Assembly: GCA_039679385.1 (NCBI GenBank)
Contig: JBDKVB010000138.1
Coordinates: 1-64,000 of the forward strand
Source of the DNA: Armatimonadia bacterium
GTDB lineage: Bacteria > Armatimonadota > Zipacnadia > Zipacnadales > JABUFB01
Direction: 5' to 3'
DNA: 64,000 nt
Shown: piece by piece, positions 19,301-27,623 of the stretch
Layout: the number at the start of each line of letters is the position of its first letter
How positions within the stretch are numbered: position 1 is the first letter of the stretch
Notes under the pieces: model-generated
What the model was told of the DNA's origin: nothing
What the model saw: the letters and a program-made list of their open reading frames with translations, nothing else
The model's database searches: none
Translations under genes and position numbers: made by a program

Positions 19301-19801
19301 CCGAAGGCGAACGACGCCGGGGTCGTGCTGGAGATAGGCCCAATCGACCCCCTTCCGGTCACCGTGACCGACCAGGGCAGACTGGAGCAGGTCCTGACCA
19401 ACCTGGTGGACAACGCGATCAAGTTCAACAACGAGGGCGGTTGGGTGCGCGTCAGCCTTCGTGGCGAAGGGGCAGAGGCTGTCCTCAGTGTGGCAGACAA
19501 CGGACCTGGGATACCCAAGTCAGCCCAGGCCCTTATCTTTGAGGAGTTCCAGCACGGAACCGACGCACGTAGCAGAGGGAAAGAGGGCGCTGGGCTGGGC
19601 CTGGCCATCGCGAAGCGGGTCGTTGGTGTGCTCGGCGGACGTATGTGGCTGGCGAGCGAGCCCGGACGTGGCTCGACCTTCTACGTCTCGCTTCCGCTGG
19701 AGCCCGTCGCCGAGCAAGTCACGGCAGCCGAGGCACAGCAGCCTGGTCTGCCTATGAATCTGGGGGATACGCATGAGCGGGCGCAAAATACTAATCATTG
19801 A
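16322..19801 (+). CDS. Multi-sensor hybrid-like histidine kinase
   Basis: A 1159-residue soluble kinase with no evident membrane segment. By eye the order is: a degenerate receiver-like domain (1-115, VVWDLE at about 53-58), two PAS-like domains (about 130-260 and 275-395), three GAF-like domains (about 405-560, 575-720, 740-885), HisKA with phospho-accepting His near 912 in SSVSHELRAPLASI, and HATPase (about 1010-1140) with the N box LTNLVDNAIKFNNEGG and G boxes VADNGPGIP and GAGLGLAIAK. It would sense cytoplasmic ligands and phosphorylate the regulator encoded with a 29-bp overlap. Position after tadC suggests, but does not prove, pilus control. ATG 16322 follows GGGAG. Confidence 0.9.
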   Translation: MGMRVLITSQDIRSSEIGADLLTQRERDWEVISCHGAEAWRELDRGGLWDIVVWDLELGRWPHRRGTERPVIVAWCAPEDSGALSEAMAQGADYPLVRHQGWESYFPEVLECAAERAAETKGRRSEQDSVDALRLVQQSLLGSMSEPALVTNSLGAITHFNDAAEQFFGHDSAAVIGARLGLFFEPSSLADAVLGVLATGRSVRELRSERGLLEVNEDARGILLRAFLRRCDGSYALCDVKLRSVSSAAGRFDGCVMVVSESAAGGEEAARELAPAARLTVGALEAVAVPLAVVDGTGTVLRQNRAMEEFLRAHGIAASQGRRFQEYLSDPQGLVLALAEVSRGRSAEMPSPVTFVGRGPAQKLYLSPVLDGTGRMDAAVLVLQEWQGTTGKEREGNITDASIKALTAALDIVSRQADPEAILAGVLEAAEVLVGAEMGIAVVRVGDAVQMARASRAVSQVSTQALQEALEQRVSMGSAPTHPAVSQVNSIQGGPNEEALRNVLTTEGVRTLCEAPFRVAGEVVGWMLLGRRRSDEFADSCSPLTEILAGCAASRVHALGATRRTRSSATSQEKLLEVSVALGASRDQAQVLRTVAESALDIINSECCCVQLLDEEGQQFEQDYTACRAGVSAACGRKSSELVWESIRGGRLAVQTLPLLEGQTEAATEAAVPMLVDGDPLGAIISRAAPGKPHTDAELSCLQLLAAQASAALHSARLYEVSRRRSQHMEVIAAQAWQEEARARALFEVATAVSEKTDLPEILTVVTKSACAEIGFERARIYLADQEHLTLVGELEARADVVETVKELDVVPLRREPGNRLAEAALGSAPYMIDAVEDTEVGAVSRHERLYVPLASQGMLVGLFVADNPQSGAPISPQQTRLLRSLAGLASVAIERARVEKLRGTLISSVSHELRAPLASIRAYNELVLAGDAGAINDEQRLYLERVEKASARLERLIADLMNLSKLRAGEVTITRAPSDLSHIVQSVMDTMTPKANDAGVVLEIGPIDPLPVTVTDQGRLEQVLTNLVDNAIKFNNEGGWVRVSLRGEGAEAVLSVADNGPGIPKSAQALIFEEFQHGTDARSRGKEGAGLGLAIAKRVVGVLGGRMWLASEPGRGSTFYVSLPLEPVAEQVTAAEAQQPGLPMNLGDTHERAQNTNH

Positions 19802-20462
19802 CGACGACGAACTGCTGGTGGGCGCAATCCAGCGGAAGTTCGAAACCGCCGGATTCCAGGTGATCACGGCGACCCGGGGCGGACAGGGCCGCGAGCGGGT
19901 CAAGAGCGAGAGCCCTGACCTGGTGATCCTCGACCTTGCCTTGCCAGATGATGACGGCACGGACATCTGCCGAGATGTCCGCGCCTTCTCACGCGTGCCG
20001 ATCATCATGCTGACCGGCAGGGCCGAGGAGACCGACCGCATCGTCGGCCTCGAGCTTGGCGCCGACGACTACGTGACCAAGCCCTTCAGCCTCAGCGAAC
20101 TGGTCGCACGCGCTCGTGCCGTGCTGCGCCGCATGGAGCCGCAGCGTGAACCGCCCAAGGAAGAGCCTTCCTATCTTGAGGGCCTGGGCATCACCGTCGA
20201 CCTGCGCGCACACGAGGTCAAGGTCAGCGACTCGGCGATCTCCCTGACGCCGACCGAGTACAAGCTGCTGGTCGCCCTCATGAAGCGGCCGGGCGAGGTC
20301 GTCAGCGCTCAGGAGCTGCTCGATGAGGTCTGGGGATACGACGAGTACGACACCCACCTCGTCGAGGTCCACATCGCGAACCTGCGCAGCAAGGTCGAGG
20401 CCGATCCGAAGAACCCGGAGCGCATCCAGACGCTGCGGTCCTTCGGCTACCGCTTCGGGTAG
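19773..20462 (+). CDS. OmpR/PhoB-family response regulator
   Basis: A 229-residue DNA-binding regulator. The receiver domain (1-120) has the acidic cluster IIDDDE, the phosphoacceptor Asp in LVILDLALPDDDGTD near residue 53, the Thr in MLTGRAEE and the Lys in DDYVTKPFS. The winged-helix domain (about 130-229) has LTPTEYKLLVALMKRPGEVV and VEVHIANLRSKVEADP, typical of OmpR members. Its start lies inside the kinase gene (29-bp overlap) behind TGGGGGAT, so the two are translationally linked. Confidence 0.95.
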   Translation: MSGRKILIIDDDELLVGAIQRKFETAGFQVITATRGGQGRERVKSESPDLVILDLALPDDDGTDICRDVRAFSRVPIIMLTGRAEETDRIVGLELGADDYVTKPFSLSELVARARAVLRRMEPQREPPKEEPSYLEGLGITVDLRAHEVKVSDSAISLTPTEYKLLVALMKRPGEVVSAQELLDEVWGYDEYDTHLVEVHIANLRSKVEADPKNPERIQTLRSFGYRFG

Positions 20463-20494
20463 ACGCCGCCAAGGCACTACCTACGCAACAGGAA

Positions 20495-20520
20495 AGAGAC
20501 GCCTGGTAACAGGCGTCTCT
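20495..20520. terminator. Bidirectional hairpin between convergent genes
   Basis: AGAGACGCCTG (20495-20505) and CAGGCGTCTCT (20510-20520) form a perfect 11-bp stem with a GTAA loop. T's after it are few on the plus strand and TTTCC on the minus strand. It separates the response regulator from the convergent DUF4091 gene. Confidence 0.75.
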
Positions 20521-20525
20521 GTTGC

Positions 20526-22214
20526 TTACCGGCTCAGGAGCCTCAGGACGGCCTCGCGTCTGCCCAGCAACGTCTCCGGCAGTTGGTCGAAGTAATGGGG
20601 GCTGACGAAGACCCCTGGCACAGGTGCTAACAGTTGCATCAGCTCCGTCGCCTTGTCACCTGAGATGGCACCGGAGGCCAGCTCCCTGCGCGCGGCTTCC
20701 AGAAGCGCGACGTCCTCGAGCCCGTCGCGGATGACCTTCAGCCGCAGCGATGGCACCGTAGCCCCGCCATCGGGGGATGGGTAGACGACCCAGCCGTTGC
20801 CGTTGTGCACACCACCATAGGGGAACCCCGAAGGCTTGTCGTCCAGCGTAAGCGTCTTCCAGAAGTCCGGCCCGAAGGTGTACGCGCTCCCGGCCCAGAT
20901 GAAGATCGCCCTGGCGCCGAAGCAGTGCGACATCCAGATGGCCAGGCGATGCTCCAGCGCCGGGTTGTCGATCTGCATGTTGGGCGCCTGGACCAGCGGT
21001 GCGCGCATCTGCCACCGGACCGGCAGGTGGCAGTAGTAGTGCCACAATTGCGGCGTCTTCACGTGACGCTGGCTCTCCGGATCATACCCACTGGCAGACA
21101 GGTCCGTCATCCAGGCGTCGCAGCCCTGGGCCATGTCCGCCTGGCCGTCCGAGGCCAGGTAGACGCGGATCCCGGGGTACTTCTCATGCACCATCCGGCA
21201 GAAGGGGATGTTCTCGTTGAGGAAGGTCTGGGCGTCCGGCTCGTCACGGTTGCTGTAGACCCAGGTGTTCTCCAGCCATCCCTTCTCACGCAAGTGGGCG
21301 TACAGTGAGTCGAAGTCGACGTTGCGCGTGCCCGGACGATCCACGTCGAACATCCGCTGGCCGTGCGCGGCGAGGAACTCGCGAAGGCTATCGAACTTGG
21401 CGGGATCTGCCGGGTCCCACTGGCCGCGGAGAGCGTCCACGGGCACAACATGGTGGTCGAGAGCCAGCGCGCACAGGTCCCGGTACTGCTCCTCCGACAG
21501 CTTGTTGCGCCGGAACCAGGAGACAAAGGGGTAAGCCTTCGGATCAAGTGTCAGCCCACCGACAACGCGGACCGGCACAACCGCACCGGCAGTCTCTCGG
21601 CCGTCGCTGAGGGCAACGCGACAGGTGACGGTCCCCGTTTTCATTTCCGCCGGTAGGTGCACATCGACCCAGAAGACGCCGCAGTCGGTGCCCGAGACCG
21701 CTACGTGATCCTCGGGCAGCAGTGGGTCAGGCCAGCGTTCGGAGTGGAACCGCGGATAGGTGGCCGCGGCAGAGGTCTTGACGAAGACCTCGCGGTAGAC
21801 TTCAACCTGTGCGCCGGGTGCCTCAACAGTCAGTGTGTAGGTAGCCTCCTGCGCAGCGATGCGGGGAAGCGCCACAACCTGAAAGCTCTGGGTCTCTCCG
21901 GCGGCGGCCCAGCGCTCGCGGGCTGTGATCGCTGCCGAACCGGCGGGCGCGGCTTCGCCGCGGAACCAGTACTTGGTCGGCCATACCTTCACCAAGTCAT
22001 GGGTGATCCCCAGGGCGAAGGCTGCCTGCGGTCTGTCTGCGAAGATGGCCTCGAACCGTGCCAGTTGGTCGCTGAAGGCCAGGCCCCAGGGGTCGACGGT
22101 ATCCTTCATGCCCTGCTCCACCTCCGGAAGCTCGGCAGGCCAAGCTCCGGCAGCCAACAGGAGCACCAGCATTGCGGAAAGCCCCAGCACCCCACCCAAC
22201 TGCGTTAGGTCCAT
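20526..22214 (-). CDS. Secreted DUF4091-type glycoside hydrolase-like protein
   Basis: A 562-residue protein. The start is the ATG at 22214, which has GGAGG seven bases upstream and begins a clear signal peptide (LGGVLGLSAMLVLLLAAGAW); the ATG at 22220 is too close to that site. Residues about 60-230 are a beta-rich domain. The rest is a TIM-barrel-like catalytic region with DVDRPG, YSNRDEPDAQTFLN (a DE pair as in GH123 hexosaminidases) and the DUF4091 tail LKVIRDGLEDVALLEAARR. The family is related to GH123, and substrate is likely an exported or environmental glycan. It is convergent with the response regulator and divergent from the methyltransferase gene. Confidence 0.8.
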   Translation of the reverse strand: MDLTQLGGVLGLSAMLVLLLAAGAWPAELPEVEQGMKDTVDPWGLAFSDQLARFEAIFADRPQAAFALGITHDLVKVWPTKYWFRGEAAPAGSAAITARERWAAAGETQSFQVVALPRIAAQEATYTLTVEAPGAQVEVYREVFVKTSAAATYPRFHSERWPDPLLPEDHVAVSGTDCGVFWVDVHLPAEMKTGTVTCRVALSDGRETAGAVVPVRVVGGLTLDPKAYPFVSWFRRNKLSEEQYRDLCALALDHHVVPVDALRGQWDPADPAKFDSLREFLAAHGQRMFDVDRPGTRNVDFDSLYAHLREKGWLENTWVYSNRDEPDAQTFLNENIPFCRMVHEKYPGIRVYLASDGQADMAQGCDAWMTDLSASGYDPESQRHVKTPQLWHYYCHLPVRWQMRAPLVQAPNMQIDNPALEHRLAIWMSHCFGARAIFIWAGSAYTFGPDFWKTLTLDDKPSGFPYGGVHNGNGWVVYPSPDGGATVPSLRLKVIRDGLEDVALLEAARRELASGAISGDKATELMQLLAPVPGVFVSPHYFDQLPETLLGRREAVLRLLSR

Positions 22215-22360
22215 GTGCATCCCTCCAGTGAAACGGGTGAAGCAATGTTGGGCGTTACTTCGCTTCCCGAGCCCTGCCTTCCTGCGCGGAGGGTACGCCG
22301 GGCAAGAGGGCGAATAGCCTAACACTACAGGCGTCTGGCCCTGCGAGGAGGAGGCACGCT

Positions 22361-23104
22361 ATGACTACTGAATACCGCACCGACGACTGGAACACCTACA
22401 AGATGCAGACCCGCGAGCCGCACCGCGAACTGGAGCCGCTGGATGCAGAGATCGCGGCCGTTGACGGCGCACTGGCGGTGTTGCAGCAGGCAGGAATCCT
22501 CCCGCACATCGACTACGATCAGGAGCGCTTCCTGGCGCATCGCAAGGCCGTCGCGGAGTCCTTCGAGATCCCCTGGACTGCCATCACGCCACGGATGCAG
22601 CGTCTCCTGTACGCGATCAGCGCCATCCGGCAGCCCCAGACCATGATCGCAGCGGGCGTCTTCTGTGGCAACACCTTCATCTCGAACGCGGGTGCGGGAG
22701 TGGGCCCCGGTGCCTGCTACGGAGCGCAGGAGCTGATCGGCGTCGAGATCAAGCCTGAAGAAGCCGAACGGGCAGAGCGCAACGTGCGGCGAATCGATCC
22801 GACCGGCGTCGCCCGCGTTGTCGCTGCCGATGCGGTCGAAGTTGTCGCGGAGTACCCCGGCTCACTCGGCCTGCTCTACCTGGACGCCGACGGCGACAGG
22901 CAGCGCGGCAAGGGTATCTACCTGGAGATCCTGCAGGCCGGGTACGACAAGCTGACGCCGGGAGCTGTGATCCTCGCCCACAACAGCGTCAACTGTGCCG
23001 AGCGGCTCAAGGACTACCTGGCCTTCGTGCGCGATCCCGCAAACCTGAGCGCGAGTGTCAACGTGATCTTCGACGGTGAGGGCCTGGAAGTGTCCGCCCG
23101 ATGA
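22361..23104 (+). CDS. Class I SAM-dependent methyltransferase-like protein
   Basis: A 247-residue soluble protein with a strong GAGGAGGAGG ribosome site before ATG 22361. The Rossmann-type pattern is AISAIRQPQTMIAAGVFCGN (motif I region, although the usual GxGxG is weak), ELIGVEIKPEEAERAERNV (acidic residue ending strand 2), RVVAADAVEVV, and GLLYLDADGDRQRGKGIYLE, like the metal-site Asp region of O-methyltransferases. The substrate is unknown. Transcription is probably shared with the nitroreductase 58 bp downstream. Confidence 0.65.
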   Translation: MTTEYRTDDWNTYKMQTREPHRELEPLDAEIAAVDGALAVLQQAGILPHIDYDQERFLAHRKAVAESFEIPWTAITPRMQRLLYAISAIRQPQTMIAAGVFCGNTFISNAGAGVGPGACYGAQELIGVEIKPEEAERAERNVRRIDPTGVARVVAADAVEVVAEYPGSLGLLYLDADGDRQRGKGIYLEILQAGYDKLTPGAVILAHNSVNCAERLKDYLAFVRDPANLSASVNVIFDGEGLEVSAR

Positions 23105-23162
23105 TCGGCACTGGCTGCCCTGTGGGCAGACCTCTGTGCATCGCGGGAGTGCTGCGCCGACG

Positions 23163-23756
23163 ATGAACACTTTCCTGGAACTTGCTCGCACGCGACGCAG
23201 TGTCCGGCGCTACCGTCCCGAGCCGGTCCCCGAGGAACTTCTCGAAGAGCTCCTCGAGGCGGCACGTTGGGCGCCCTCAGCGGTCAACACTCAGCCCTGG
23301 GAATTCATCGTCGTCACCGACCCTGCGCTCAAGCAGGAAGTGGGGAAGAGGGCACGCTACTTCGGGGTCGGCTGGCCGCATATCCACGAGGCTCCGGCAC
23401 TGATCGCCGTCTGCGCAAAGCGCCTGACGGCGTTCTCGCGGGACGACTGCATCTTCGCCGGTGCCAACCTGATGCTGGCGGCCGCTGACCGAGGTCTTGG
23501 CACCTGCTGGATCGGCGGCTTCGACGAGAGCGTCCTGAAGCAACTCCTGGCAATCCCGGAGTCGTATCTCCTGCCGGGCTTTTGCACCGTCGGCTACCAG
23601 GAGGGAGAGACACCCGCGCCCCCTCGACGCGAGCTGCACGAGATGATGCACCGGGATGGCTTCGCCGGCCGCCATGCCTCGCTGGGGCGTTGGGCAGGCC
23701 CGCTCGAAGTGCTGCTGCGGCTCCTCAAGCTCCAGTTTCGGCGTCGGCCTCGGTAG
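23163..23756 (+). CDS. Nitroreductase-family FMN oxidoreductase
   Basis: A 197-residue protein from ATG 23163. It has the nitroreductase pattern: FLELARTRRSVRRYRPEPVP for FMN phosphate binding, ARWAPSAVNTQPWEFIVV, and GLGTCWIGGFDESVLKQLL for the FMN ring. The family reduces nitro compounds, quinones or activated alkenes with NAD(P)H; the natural substrate is not visible. The basic C-terminus (LLRLLKLQFRRRPR) is an unusual extra tail. A frame extension upstream to 23076 overlaps the methyltransferase and is not supported by a ribosome site. Confidence 0.85.
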   Translation: MNTFLELARTRRSVRRYRPEPVPEELLEELLEAARWAPSAVNTQPWEFIVVTDPALKQEVGKRARYFGVGWPHIHEAPALIAVCAKRLTAFSRDDCIFAGANLMLAAADRGLGTCWIGGFDESVLKQLLAIPESYLLPGFCTVGYQEGETPAPPRRELHEMMHRDGFAGRHASLGRWAGPLEVLLRLLKLQFRRRPR

Positions 23757-23793
23757 CCTTGCCGGCCGGTCCGCCAACTCTACCTGGAATCGA

Positions 23794-23821
23794 AGGGCCG
23801 CCCCTTGACTGGGGCGGCCCT
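23794..23821. terminator. Bidirectional GC-rich hairpin
   Basis: AGGGCCGCCCC (23794-23804) and GGGGCGGCCCT (23811-23821) form an 11-bp perfect stem with a TTGACT loop, between the convergent nitroreductase and secretin genes. The T-tract is poor. Confidence 0.7.
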
Positions 23822-23845
23822 GTGTCTCTGCGGGATCACAACCGG

Positions 23846-25597
23846 CTACTTCGCCGGTGGTGGGGTCGACGCGGGAGCCTGGTAGCCGCAATCGCCGGGC
23901 TCCAGGAGACGGTTCCGCAGGTCTGCCTGCGACTTGTCGAAGATCTCGCCGTCCACGCTGAGGATGCGCGGGGTCACGAAGATCACCAGTTCGGTATCGA
24001 TGGTCGTCGAGGACTTGCCGCGGAACAGCGCGCCGATGATGGGGATATCTCCCAGCAGTGGGATCTTGCGGTCTGTGGTCTCCTTCTGGCGCTGGCGCAG
24101 TCCGCCGATGATGATCGTCTCCCCGTCCTTGGTGCGGACCGAACTCTCTGCCTCTCGGCTGCTCAGCAAGGGCAGACCGGTGGTCGGGTCCACCTCGCTG
24201 ATGTTGCTGACCGCTACGTTGACGAGGGACGTGATCTCCCCGTTGCCACCGGTCCAGGGCCTGATCTTGAGCTGGACGCCGACCGGGACAGCCTCGATGC
24301 GCTGCTGGAGCTGTCCGCCACTGTTGTACTCCACGAGGACGAATCGGTCCTGGCCGATGAAGATATCCGCAGTCTTCCCATTCACGGCCGCGATGCGCGG
24401 ATTGGAGCGGATCTTGGCCCGGCCGGAACTGGTCAGGGCCTCCAGGGTAGCCTTGAGTTTTGAGGTCGAGGCCACCGTCTTCGTTAGTGCGCCCGCCGCA
24501 GCATCCTCAAAGCTCACGCTGCCGTTGGAGCTGTCGGTGCCGAAGCGTTGCTCGTTGCTGCTGTAGAGCCAGCTAAGGTCGCGTTCGACCCCGCCGGTGT
24601 TGGTCAGCTCGACCGCCACGACCTCCACCATGATGAGCGGAGGCGGGATATCGACGCTCTGCAGGTCGCGCTGGATCTTCTCCAGCATCTGCTGCGGCGC
24701 CGTGGCAACGACGGCATTCTGCTCTTCGTTGGACTGCAAGTATTTGGTCAGGAAGGTCGGCAGGAGCTCCTTGGCATCCTCAGCCCGCAGGTAGCGCATG
24801 GGGAAAGACGCTGTGCCGCTGCGGTTGTAGGTTGTGAGGTCGCGCGGCACGCCTTCGCTGAGCATGTAGACGTCGCCATTGGTTGAGAGGGCAAGTCCAT
24901 AGCCGGTGGCAATCGCCTGGATCACCTCCAGCGGAGCCATGTCCTTGAGGTTCACGTTCACCTTGTGCGCGACTGCGTCATCCAGGGTGATGTTCAGGCC
25001 GGTCTGTCGGGCTACCTCGGCAATGGTCTTGTGGATGTCTGCCCGCAGCGCCCGCAGTGTGACCCGGCCGTCAGCGACGTTCACGGACAGGAACTCCTCC
25101 TGCTTGCTCTTCGCCCCGGTCTTTGCGGCCTCTCCACCTTCCGAGCGCAGGGGCGCATCTATGCTCAGGATGAAGGACCGCTCGTCGGTGCTCCCTACCC
25201 CCTTGAAGCGGCTGCGCTCCGAGAGGGTTACCTCCATTACGATACCGGTCCCGCCCTGGGCGTTCTGCGGGGTGTAGAGGACCACAGTGCTGACCGGAGG
25301 GGTCTCGACGTCGATGAAGTGTTCGTCCATCTTGAGCCGCGCACCGGGGAAACGCACGCTGATGAACTGGCGCGGCGAGCTATCATCGCCGCTCTCCCAG
25401 TCCCACTTCAGGATGCCGTCGGCCTTGACGGTGATCTGCACTGCGTTGGATGCCGGGTCCGCCTTGACCTCAGTGATGTTGCACCAGGTCTCAGCGGAAG
25501 CCTGCCCGGCCATCGCCAGTAGGGCTCCCAACACCAACAGAAGCGGGATGAAGGAGCGCGGCACGGCCGTAAGCCGACCTGTCAGTCTTCGGTTCAT
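23846..25597 (-). CDS. Secretin-family protein with AMIN-like N-terminus (third of three)
   Basis: A 583-residue PilQ/GspD-like outer-membrane protein. The signal peptide ends near MAGQASAE. Residues about 38-165 form an AMIN-like domain (ITEVKADPASNAVQITVKAD). An STN/N0-like region follows (LRADIHKTIAEVARQTGLNI), then N1 (MRYLRAEDAKELLPTFLTKY) and the secretin pore (about 330-555), with IRSNPRIAAVNGKTADIFIG and the intact signature IIIGGLRQRQKE...IPLLGDIPIIGALF. ATG 25597 overlaps the stop of the preceding secretin by 4 bp (ATGA), so translation is coupled. Secretins form multimeric gates for pili or secretion. Confidence 0.9.
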   Translation of the reverse strand: MNRRLTGRLTAVPRSFIPLLLVLGALLAMAGQASAETWCNITEVKADPASNAVQITVKADGILKWDWESGDDSSPRQFISVRFPGARLKMDEHFIDVETPPVSTVVLYTPQNAQGGTGIVMEVTLSERSRFKGVGSTDERSFILSIDAPLRSEGGEAAKTGAKSKQEEFLSVNVADGRVTLRALRADIHKTIAEVARQTGLNITLDDAVAHKVNVNLKDMAPLEVIQAIATGYGLALSTNGDVYMLSEGVPRDLTTYNRSGTASFPMRYLRAEDAKELLPTFLTKYLQSNEEQNAVVATAPQQMLEKIQRDLQSVDIPPPLIMVEVVAVELTNTGGVERDLSWLYSSNEQRFGTDSSNGSVSFEDAAAGALTKTVASTSKLKATLEALTSSGRAKIRSNPRIAAVNGKTADIFIGQDRFVLVEYNSGGQLQQRIEAVPVGVQLKIRPWTGGNGEITSLVNVAVSNISEVDPTTGLPLLSSREAESSVRTKDGETIIIGGLRQRQKETTDRKIPLLGDIPIIGALFRGKSSTTIDTELVIFVTPRILSVDGEIFDKSQADLRNRLLEPGDCGYQAPASTPPPAK

Positions 25598-27561
25598 GAT
25601 CTCGCCACCTTGAAGGCACTGCCGAGGTCCTGGAACGTCGGGGCTGGAGCTGGGCCTCCGGGCGGTGCGGTTCTGGGTGCTCGAAGTCCCATTGTGCCTA
25701 CTTGCTGGGAACTGGGATGGCTTCCTGTTGCGCCGGCAGTCGCTGGATTGGAAGCGGCCGCCTGCGATGGTAAGTCAGAGCTGATCTCGTTGACCTTGGC
25801 CTCTTCCACACTGAGGAACACGATCACGTCGGTCAGGGCGCTCTCCTCGTCGGTGTCGGTCAGCAAGTCCCCAACAAGGGGAGCCGAGGCCAGAGGGGAC
25901 AGACTGTCACGTGTCTTCTCCACGGTACGAGTGCGCAGGCCGCCGACGACGATTGTGTTGCCGGCCAGGATGCGGAGCGACCCGTCGGCCTGCTGCTGTG
26001 CGACGATGGGCGCACCCTCTGCGGTCCTGCCGATGAGGTTGTCGGCGCTGATCTCAAAGGGTACCGTGATCGTGCGTCCGTCTCCTGTCCATGGCGAGGT
26101 GCTCACCCGCACGCCTACATCGACACTGCTCAACTGAACTCTGATCCCCCGCCAGCTCTCTCGCACCGACTGGTAGTACTGGCGCTTGCCGACGAAGACC
26201 GTTGCCTCGCTGCCGCTGAGAACGGTCACAGAGGGCCGCACATCGGTTTGTACGCTTTCGTCCTCCAGCAGGTGGCGCAGGTCGACGAGGATATGGTCGA
26301 GCTTCTCGGTCACCACTCCGACCTGGATCGACCCGGACACCGGCGTGAGGCTCACAGAAGTCGTCCCGCGCTCGAAGAGTGCGTTCAGAGTGCGAGTGAT
26401 GGACTGCGACCTTTCAGACTGCAGCACGACCATCCGCACCCGCAGTTGCTTGCCCTTCTGGTCCAGCGCCCTGATGTCGCGCTCGATCTTGTCGAGGAAG
26501 CTCTCGGGCCCGTAGGCGATAAGGGTGTTGCTCTCGACGTCCGTCTTCACGTACCGGAGGGCGAAGTCGGGCAGGAGCTTGATTGCATCGCCTACGGAGA
26601 TGTTCTGCAGGCGCACCTTGCGAACGCTGGCCGACCAGTAGGAGCTGACGTCGACCACATCGCCTTGGCTGATGTAGTAGGTGCCCCCGTGCTCGTCGAG
26701 TTCCAGGCACGCGGAGCTACAGACTGCACGCAGAAGCTCATCCACGGCCATATGGGGCAGGTTGGCCGTGACCCGACGGTCGATCGACGGGCTCACAACG
26801 ATCGGCTGGTCTGCGAGCCGGCTAACCTCAGCTATCACGTCGCCGAAGGGTGCGTTGACGGTGCGAAGGGTCAGGCCCTCGGCGCAGGGCTCAACCATCA
26901 TGCTCTCGCGAAGAGGCCCGGCAGCTCGTGCCCCGGCATCCGCCTCCGCCTCATACTGCCGGTCGGAGTGGACGGTGAGGATAAGCTGACGCCGGTCGTC
27001 GGACAGGATCAGGTCCACCTGCACCGGGACCACTATGTTGTAGCGGCCCCACTCGGCCACGGAATCGTTCTGCTGCATGGCACCGATCTGAGCGGGTATG
27101 TAGGTGAACAGCGCTACCTCAAGCCCGACACCCTCCTGGGCATCTGCCGGAACGGACAGAGTGATGTGGCTCACCGGGTAGATGCCGACGTCCACATAGC
27201 GTCCGACTTGCGAGCGAGCATTGTAGAGGCTGATCGGGAAGCGCTGTAGTTGGGCCGGCAGGTAGCGCCGGCGCCGCTGATCATAGGCGAAGAAACTCTC
27301 GCTGGCATTGGCGGTCAGGGTTCCGTCGGCCTGGAGGATGATGCGTATCGCGTTGCTGAGGCGCTCGACCTTGGCCTCGGTAATGTTGACGTAGTTCGAC
27401 GAGCTGCCCCAGGTGTACTGGCAGTGCGCCGGCTGTGCCCCGGCAAGCACCACCAGGACCAGGGCGGCCGACCAGCGCAGACCCAGCCACGATACACGCC
27501 AACCGAGGTCGATCGGTGGGCGTGCAGACTGCGGCCGGTTGTCATAGCCAAGTGCGGGCAT
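25594..27561 (-). CDS. Divergent secretin-family protein (second of three)
   Basis: A 655-residue protein with an N-terminal hydrophobic segment near residues 31-47 (SAALVLVVLAGAQPAHC) after a long polar lead. An AMIN-like domain follows (ITEAKVERLSNAIRIILQAD), then an STN-like region (APFGDVIAEVSRLADQPIVV) and an N1-like region (ISVGDAIKLLPDFALRYVKT). The pore domain is degenerate: the normal IPLLGDIPIIG signature reads LSPLASAPLVGDLLTD, though NTIVVGGLRTRTVEKTRD is kept. The tail after residue 600 is Pro/Gly-rich. It may form a mixed ring with, or regulate, the neighbouring secretins. ATG 27561 follows GGAGACGG. Confidence 0.82.
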   Translation of the reverse strand: MPALGYDNRPQSARPPIDLGWRVSWLGLRWSAALVLVVLAGAQPAHCQYTWGSSSNYVNITEAKVERLSNAIRIILQADGTLTANASESFFAYDQRRRRYLPAQLQRFPISLYNARSQVGRYVDVGIYPVSHITLSVPADAQEGVGLEVALFTYIPAQIGAMQQNDSVAEWGRYNIVVPVQVDLILSDDRRQLILTVHSDRQYEAEADAGARAAGPLRESMMVEPCAEGLTLRTVNAPFGDVIAEVSRLADQPIVVSPSIDRRVTANLPHMAVDELLRAVCSSACLELDEHGGTYYISQGDVVDVSSYWSASVRKVRLQNISVGDAIKLLPDFALRYVKTDVESNTLIAYGPESFLDKIERDIRALDQKGKQLRVRMVVLQSERSQSITRTLNALFERGTTSVSLTPVSGSIQVGVVTEKLDHILVDLRHLLEDESVQTDVRPSVTVLSGSEATVFVGKRQYYQSVRESWRGIRVQLSSVDVGVRVSTSPWTGDGRTITVPFEISADNLIGRTAEGAPIVAQQQADGSLRILAGNTIVVGGLRTRTVEKTRDSLSPLASAPLVGDLLTDTDEESALTDVIVFLSVEEAKVNEISSDLPSQAAASNPATAGATGSHPSSQQVGTMGLRAPRTAPPGGPAPAPTFQDLGSAFKVARS

Positions 27562-27623
27562 TGACCGTCTCCGTGGCCGGGTTGTAGGGTCGGACTCCTG
27601 GTGGCAGCCGATCGCTTCGGCTG

